DNA of 18,404 nucleotides from Flavobacteriales bacterium (lineage in GTDB: Bacteria > Bacteroidota > Bacteroidia > NS11-12g > UBA955), in contig CANHXF010000009.1 in NCBI GenBank assembly GCA_947464515.1, positions 1 to 18,404 of the forward strand, written 5' to 3'. How positions within the stretch are numbered: the stretch's first letter is position 1; every line of letters starts with the position of its first letter. Under the pieces are notes generated by a model. It made no database searches and was not told where the DNA came from. It was given only the letters and a program-made list of their open reading frames with translations. The translations under genes and the position numbers were made by a program. Shown piece after piece: positions 14,412 through 18,404 of this stretch.

Positions 14412-16553
14412 TTAATGCGTGATCATCACACTTTCGGTTCTATTACCCGTAGCGTTTTTGATTGAAATTTGATAGATGCCATCGGCCCAATTCTTAGAAT
14501 CTAAATAAGTGATACCTGAATTGTCGCCCTGCGCAATTATTTGGCCTGTGCTGCTATATACCACGTAGTTAGATTTTTCACTACCTAAGTTAATGTAGAA
14601 ACCTGCATCGGCTGGGTTAGGGTAGCTGCTGCTGCCAACACTTCCGTTGCTATTTGACTTATTAGAACGTGTTTTAAGGACTTTAACAGTGTAACAGTAT
14701 ACTGTTGAGCAAGTTCCTGTAGAATCATACGCAGTCAAACAAACTGTATACGCTCCGGAAGCAGAGAATTGGTGAACTGGTGTCTTGTCCTTGCTAGCTG
14801 CAGTACTGTCACCGAAGTTCCAAACATATGATTTCGCACCTGTACTGGTATTCTTAACATACATTTTGCCATTTGATGCAACGCTATCAACTGTAAAGCT
14901 TGCTTTGGCAGCACATGGCAGGCAATCAACTTTGATGCTAGTGCAAATCATGGTGTCGCAACCCTTACAAGAGTCTGTGTATTTTATACAAACGGTATAT
15001 GTTCCTGTGGCCTTAAATGTATGACTCGCAACTCGACCATTGTAAGTTGTCGTTGCACCACTATTTCCAACCAAAATTGAATATTTGAAACAGTTGCTGG
15101 TGGTACTCATGTTCTTTCCTTCGAAAGTGTACACATTGCATTTGTTTGCGTAGGTCAAATTTGCACCCGCTGCAGCCCAATTGCACTTAGTCGTGGTGGG
15201 TTTGCAAGTGACATTGAACATTGAATAGGTTTGGGTATCACAGCCCGTACAAATGTTAGAGTATTTGGCAATGATTGCAAATTTCCCTGTATCAGCAAAA
15301 GTGTAAGTTCCAGTGCGACCTGCAGGCAATGGGTAAAGTTTGCCCGTTTTCATATCGTACACACTCAATTGATATTTGATGCAACTGTCTGCGAATAAAG
15401 TCATTTCAAAAGTATAAACATTGCACTTGTTACCATAGCCAACTTTGATTGCGGCTTTTTCCCATTTGCAATTTTTTGTAGTTGAGGGTACAATGATTTC
15501 TACTTTTTTACAGATGTAAGTATAGCATTTTTTTGTTGAATTATAGATTTTCACGCAAACTTCATAAACACCAGACTTCTTGTAAACGTGCGAAGGATCG
15601 CCGCCTGTAGAGGTAGTTCCATCGCCCCAAGACCAAGTGTATGTTGTTCCTGTTCCTCCGTTTGATGTCGCATAGAATTTGTACGTACTATCGTTTAATT
15701 TTTTCCAACTGTAAGAGCCAATTAAGTTACAAGGGCTAGTAACGACAACGGTTTTGCAGATTTTGATCTTGCACTTGCCTGTCTTGTCTGTAATTGTCAC
15801 ACAAACTGTATACGTTCCTGGTTTCGCGTATTCGTGGTAAGGGTCGATGCCTTTGCCCGTCTGGCCATCGCCAAAACTCCACTCATAACTGTATCCACTA
15901 TTGCTGCTAGCTTTAAAGCGGAACTTGCCACCGGTGTTGGTGAATCCAATTTCGCCTTTTAAATCACAAGGTGTTCCACAGCTGATTTTTACTTCTTTAC
16001 AGAAAGTGGCTGTACAAACTTTTCCAGTTGCTGAATCTTTCCATGAAGCTGTAACACAAACTTTGTAAACACCCTCAGACATGTAAGTGTGGGTTGGGTC
16101 GGTTCCTTTGCCTTCCGTTTTATCGCCAAAGTTCCAAGTATAGGTCGCTCCTTTTTGATTTGATGAAGCGACAAAAAATCCTTTTTTGCAATCGTTTTTG
16201 AAAGAAAACTCAGTGGTTAGTTTGCAATCACATGATACAACGGTAACCGTGGTACAAATTGATGTATCAAACTTTTTACACGTGTTTAACAATTTCGCGC
16301 AAACCGTGTAGGTTCCTGCCGCTGAAAAAGTGTAAGTGGCTTTGCTGCCAGTAGCAACAGAAGATGTGCCATTGTTAACAGTCCATTTAACAGTTGCGCA
16401 AGAATCCGCTACCAATGTTCCTTCTGTAACAAATACTGCAGTTAAACAGTTGGTGGTGATACCCACTTTCATGCGGGCCGCGGTTTGCGCTTGGGCTGAA
16501 TTTCCAAGAAGGAATATCAAAGCCAAAGTGAAGAATTGTATCGTTTTTTTCAT
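14412..16553 (-). CDS. Secreted Cys-rich PKD-repeat adhesin-like protein with T9SS sorting domain
   Basis: The protein is 713 residues from ATG 16553; the upstream GTG (16571) adds six residues ahead of the signal peptide and is unlikely. The signal peptide is MKKTIQFFTLALIFLLGNSAQA, then Q. Three classical PKD domains follow (YTWNFGD about 138, YEWSFGD about 223, YTWSWGD about 305) and a fourth before the C-terminus (YVWNFGD about 577). Three shorter Cys-rich PKD-like modules lack the W-x-F/W-G-D turn: one N-terminal (about 35-108) and two adjacent (about 361-450 and 457-544), each with NKCNVYTFE or related, a C-x-K-Y core and C-x-G-C-D-T. Residues 641-713 (SSSYPNP to MITH) form the T9SS domain. 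Many paired Cys suggest disulfides outside the cell. The role is probably adhesion or a surface fibre. Confidence 0.85.
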   Translation of the reverse strand: MKKTIQFFTLALIFLLGNSAQAQTAARMKVGITTNCLTAVFVTEGTLVADSCATVKWTVNNGTSSVATGSKATYTFSAAGTYTVCAKLLNTCKKFDTSICTTVTVVSCDCKLTTEFSFKNDCKKGFFVASSNQKGATYTWNFGDKTEGKGTDPTHTYMSEGVYKVCVTASWKDSATGKVCTATFCKEVKISCGTPCDLKGEIGFTNTGGKFRFKASSNSGYSYEWSFGDGQTGKGIDPYHEYAKPGTYTVCVTITDKTGKCKIKICKTVVVTSPCNLIGSYSWKKLNDSTYKFYATSNGGTGTTYTWSWGDGTTSTGGDPSHVYKKSGVYEVCVKIYNSTKKCYTYICKKVEIIVPSTTKNCKWEKAAIKVGYGNKCNVYTFEMTLFADSCIKYQLSVYDMKTGKLYPLPAGRTGTYTFADTGKFAIIAKYSNICTGCDTQTYSMFNVTCKPTTTKCNWAAAGANLTYANKCNVYTFEGKNMSTTSNCFKYSILVGNSGATTTYNGRVASHTFKATGTYTVCIKYTDSCKGCDTMICTSIKVDCLPCAAKASFTVDSVASNGKMYVKNTSTGAKSYVWNFGDSTAASKDKTPVHQFSASGAYTVCLTAYDSTGTCSTVYCYTVKVLKTRSNKSNSNGSVGSSSYPNPADAGFYINLGSEKSNYVVYSSTGQIIAQGDNSGITYLDSKNWADGIYQISIKNATGNRTESVMITH

Positions 16554-16563
16554 GAGTTGTTTC

Positions 16564-16580
16564 TCTAACACGAAGTTAGA
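16564..16580. repeat. Inverted repeat TCTAAC-N5-GTTAGA upstream of the PKD protein gene
   Basis: Two perfect 6-base arms with a 5-base spacer lie 10 bases before the ATG at 16553 on the minus strand. This could be a leader hairpin affecting translation or a small operator. No strong TAnnTTTG element is visible in 16581-16718, which otherwise holds no gene I can support. Confidence 0.4.
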
Positions 16581-16718
16581 CCTTCTTTGTTTAAGTTTTG
16601 TTGTCCGTGTGCTTATGTTTTGTTGAATTTATATCATTCATGACTTTTTAATGATAATTCTGAGTGTTTTTTTGTGCCAATCGGTCAGAAAATTAGCATA
16701 GGAATTGAATTTCGAAAG

Positions 16719-17243
16719 CTAATATACAAACGTGGCACATGATTCCGGATTTACTAACTTGCTACTTTTCCTACCACCGTTTACTGTGCAATGAATGAAA
16801 TGGGTTTGGGATTCAAACTGATTGTATAGTAAATTGTTGCAAACAGAAATTCGAGGGTAGTATTTGATGTTTTTTGCCTCCAAGAAACACCAAATGGCAT
16901 CGTCTTCTATCGAATAACCCAAAAATGCGAGGTTGATTCGTTTGCTCCCTACTTGCACTGAAAGCCCCGCTTGTATTAATGCTGATAACGATAGTTGGTT
17001 GGCTGGTGTAATTGTGCTTAAATCGATGGCTTTGCCTGCGGTTTGCGAAAGATTCAGTTGGACATCGTTCATGTTGAGTTTGCAGCTCACTCGGATGTCT
17101 TTTTTTGCCGTCTCGATGCTCACTTCAGTTACACCGACATAATAGGGGTGTGTCGCACTGCCCACAACAACCAATGCCAAAGCAATTGTGAAATTTGCTA
17201 GGAAAATTCTTAGGCGAGTGGTTGAGTGTTTAAAAAGCGACAT
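16719..17243 (-). CDS. DUF6702 family exported protein
   Basis: The protein is 174 residues from ATG 17243. The open frame reaches 17279, but that would overlap both the predicted -7 element and the divergent gene's start. The N-terminus is a signal peptide or anchor (FLANFTIALALVVVGSA), then THPYYVGVTEV, the opening typical of DUF6702. Further family blocks are KDIRVSCKLNMNDVQLNL (about 48-65), the central W-x-F-L-E-A-K strand, NNLLYNQFESQTHFIH (about 135-150), and the ending SSKLVNPESCATF. The function of the family is unknown; a periplasmic beta-rich domain is expected. It is divergent from, and shares a control region with, a HupE/UreJ-like gene, and an M1 peptidase follows on the other side. 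I recall these three families as frequent neighbours in Bacteroidota, which suggests a shared role. Confidence 0.8.
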   Translation of the reverse strand: MSLFKHSTTRLRIFLANFTIALALVVVGSATHPYYVGVTEVSIETAKKDIRVSCKLNMNDVQLNLSQTAGKAIDLSTITPANQLSLSALIQAGLSVQVGSKRINLAFLGYSIEDDAIWCFLEAKNIKYYPRISVCNNLLYNQFESQTHFIHCTVNGGRKSSKLVNPESCATFVY

Positions 17244-17251
17244 AATAAATC

Positions 17252-17272
17252 GAACTTTGCCTAACAAAGGTA
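17252..17272. promoter_or_regulatory. Mirrored -7 elements between DUF6702 and HupE/UreJ-like genes
   Basis: On the minus strand TACCTTTG (17272-17265) is an exact TAnnTTTG; the transcript would start near 17259, about 16 bases before the ATG at 17243. On the + strand GAACTTTG (17252-17259) is one mismatch off and would give a start about 14 bases before the ATG at 17279. The two form a palindrome CTTTG-N5-CAAAG at 17255-17269. No good -33 TTG was found for either. Confidence 0.45.
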
Positions 17273-17278
17273 ACATCA

Positions 17279-17872
17279 ATGGGTGAAAATATTTTATGGT
17301 TTCAAACGGGCTTTGAGCATATCACTGATTTGGCCGGATACGACCATATGCTGTTTTTGTTGATTCTCTGCAGTGTGTATAGTTTTCGCAACTGGGATTG
17401 GTTGATTTTGATCACCGCATTTACCATTGGACATTGCATCACTTTGGCGCTTAGTGTTTTGAATATCATTCGATTGCCAAGTTCTTTGATCGAATTTGCG
17501 ATCCCACTTACAATCTTGATTTCCGCCATCTTCCGATGGATTCAGGTAGAAAAAAACGAGAATAAATCGTATCAAAATGATCAAAAAGTATACGCTATAA
17601 CCTTGCTTTTTGGCCTGATTCATGGCCTTGGTTTTAGCAATATGCTGCGTTCTCTACTCGGTTCCCAAGCCGATATTTTGCAACCCTTACTGTTCTTTAA
17701 TTTGGGCCTAGAAGTAGGTCAGATAGTGATTGTGTTGTTTTCACTTGTTACAATTACCTCCCTCAACGAATATGCGCACATCCCTCGATTTTATCTGGTT
17801 CGTGGCATCGCCATTCCAGTGGGTTTTGTTGCACTTTGGCTCATGTTTGAACGAGCTCATGCCATGTTTTAA
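17279..17872 (+). CDS. HupE/UreJ-like membrane protein
   Basis: The protein is 197 residues with about six hydrophobic segments and no cleavable signal. Conserved polar residues of the UreJ_2/HupE group lie in or near the membrane: His14, GYDHMLFL with Asp22 and His23, FTIGH (His52), E-x-A-I-P (Glu72), FGLIHGLGFS (His115) and FNLGLEVGQ (Asn141, Glu145). HupE and UreJ relatives have been linked to nickel uptake in hydrogenase and urease systems. No hydrogenase or urease is present here, so the ion could be another metal, or the role may differ. It is divergent from the DUF6702 gene (shared control region) and is followed 59 bases later by a zinc metallopeptidase gene in the same direction. Confidence 0.87.
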   Translation: MGENILWFQTGFEHITDLAGYDHMLFLLILCSVYSFRNWDWLILITAFTIGHCITLALSVLNIIRLPSSLIEFAIPLTILISAIFRWIQVEKNENKSYQNDQKVYAITLLFGLIHGLGFSNMLRSLLGSQADILQPLLFFNLGLEVGQIVIVLFSLVTITSLNEYAHIPRFYLVRGIAIPVGFVALWLMFERAHAMF

Positions 17873-17883
17873 TGCGTTTTGTG

Positions 17884-17891
17884 TATTTTTG
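17884..17891 (+). promoter_or_regulatory. Likely -7 element for the M1 peptidase gene
   Basis: TATTTTTG matches TAnnTTTG, with a start point expected near 17897 and a leader of about 35 bases. A clear -33 TTG at the right distance is lacking. A small hairpin (GTCCC 17898-17902 with GGGAC 17912-17916) would sit at the very start of the leader. Confidence 0.4.
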
Positions 17892-17931
17892 TAAAATGTC
17901 CCTTTTGCTAGGGGACGAAAATTCTAATTTG

Positions 17932-18404
17932 ATGAAAAAACTCTACTCCCTTTGTTTGTCTTTTGCGTTATTCTTCGCCGTTGCGAATGCCCAAAATCTT
18001 CAAAACAATCCCACTTCCAATCACGGTAACAAATTTGAACAATTGGGTACGATTTTGCCTGATGCAAACACTTATCGTACCGCCTCTGGTGCACCAGGTC
18101 ATGAGTATTGGCAGCAGCGTGCGGATTATAAAATCCAGGCGACATTAGACGAGAAAAAGCAATACTTACACGGAGAAGAAACCATCACCTACTTCAATAA
18201 CTCCCCTGATGTGTTGACCTATTTGTGGTTGCAACTTGATGAAAACGAGCACAGTCCTAATGGAGAGAATAACTATTTTAACGAAAGCGGAAAGAGTCTG
18301 CCTATCACTCCCGGACAAATCGATGGGTTGGATGTGAAAGCGAAACTTGCCGGATACGGCGCCAATGTATTGTCGGTGACAGATGCCCAAGGCAATCCGC
18401 TTCA
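17932..18404 (+). CDS. M1 family metallopeptidase, N-terminal part (runs off window)
   Basis: An open frame of 157 codons runs from ATG 17932 to the window end without a stop. An in-frame ATG at 17896 would put 12 polar residues ahead of the signal peptide and is less likely. The signal peptide is MKKLYSLCLSFALFFAVANA, then Q. Next comes the characteristic N-terminal region of Bacteroidota M1 peptidases: GAPGHEYWQQRADYKIQATL (about 51-70), HGEETITYFNNSPD (about 80-93) and LTYLWLQLDEN (about 95-105). These exported aminopeptidases normally carry HExxH-x18-E zinc ligands several hundred residues further on, outside this window, so activity cannot be confirmed. It follows the HupE/UreJ-like gene by 59 bases and may share its transcript or use its own -7 element. 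Confidence 0.88.
   Translation, partial: MKKLYSLCLSFALFFAVANAQNLQNNPTSNHGNKFEQLGTILPDANTYRTASGAPGHEYWQQRADYKIQATLDEKKQYLHGEETITYFNNSPDVLTYLWLQLDENEHSPNGENNYFNESGKSLPITPGQIDGLDVKAKLAGYGANVLSVTDAQGNPL

Noticed and set aside
1..18404. Mobile element, defence island or CRISPR in the window
   Set aside because: No transposase, integrase, direct-repeat array or defence protein domain is visible, and the genes are ordinary chromosomal and surface-protein genes.

Overview
The window looks like chromosomal DNA of a Bacteroidota bacterium (Flavobacteriales/Chitinophagales-like). The evidence is four separate proteins ending in type IX secretion system (T9SS) sorting domains, repeated TTG/TAnnTTTG-type promoters, near absence of Shine-Dalgarno sequences, and Bacteroidota-type families (DUF6702, Bacteroidota-style M1 peptidase, PKD and PCMD-like surface proteins). 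I see no tRNA, rRNA, CRISPR array, transposase or attachment site. The annotation leaves no gene-free stretch longer than about 200 bases.

Layout. (1) 1-3778, + strand: a tightly packed unit of a beta-barrel-like exported protein (5' end cut by the window), a lipoprotein, and a large T9SS cargo with Fn3-like modules. (2) 3775-4209, - strand: a YjcF-type GNAT acetyltransferase whose stop codon overlaps the preceding stop. (3) 4258-6618, + strand: a housekeeping operon fbaB-accD-gcvH (class I aldolase, acetyl-CoA carboxylase beta subunit, glycine cleavage H protein), closed by a strong two-way terminator. (4) 6666-7523, - strand: a VanY-type D,D-carboxypeptidase. (5) 7573-10338, +: a secreted BNR/sortilin-like propeller protein. 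(6) 10532-12851, +: a small helical protein, a three-histidine-box fatty-acid desaturase, and a protein resembling the F1-ATPase assembly chaperone ATP12. (7) 12896-16553, -: two T9SS cargo proteins (tandem PCMD-like; Cys-rich PKD adhesin-like), probably co-transcribed with a stable hairpin between them. (8) 16719-18404: divergent DUF6702 (-) and HupE/UreJ-like membrane protein (+), followed by an M1 metallopeptidase running off the window.

How the genes work together. The surface-protein genes imply that the cell exports large adhesive or binding proteins by T9SS, but no T9SS machinery gene is present. The fbaB-accD-gcvH operon links glycolysis, fatty-acid initiation and one-carbon metabolism. 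The desaturase adjusts the lipids that accD feeds. The least understood parts are the 1-3778 export unit, the ATP12-like protein, the Cys-rich modules of the PKD protein, and the DUF6702/HupE/M1 cluster.
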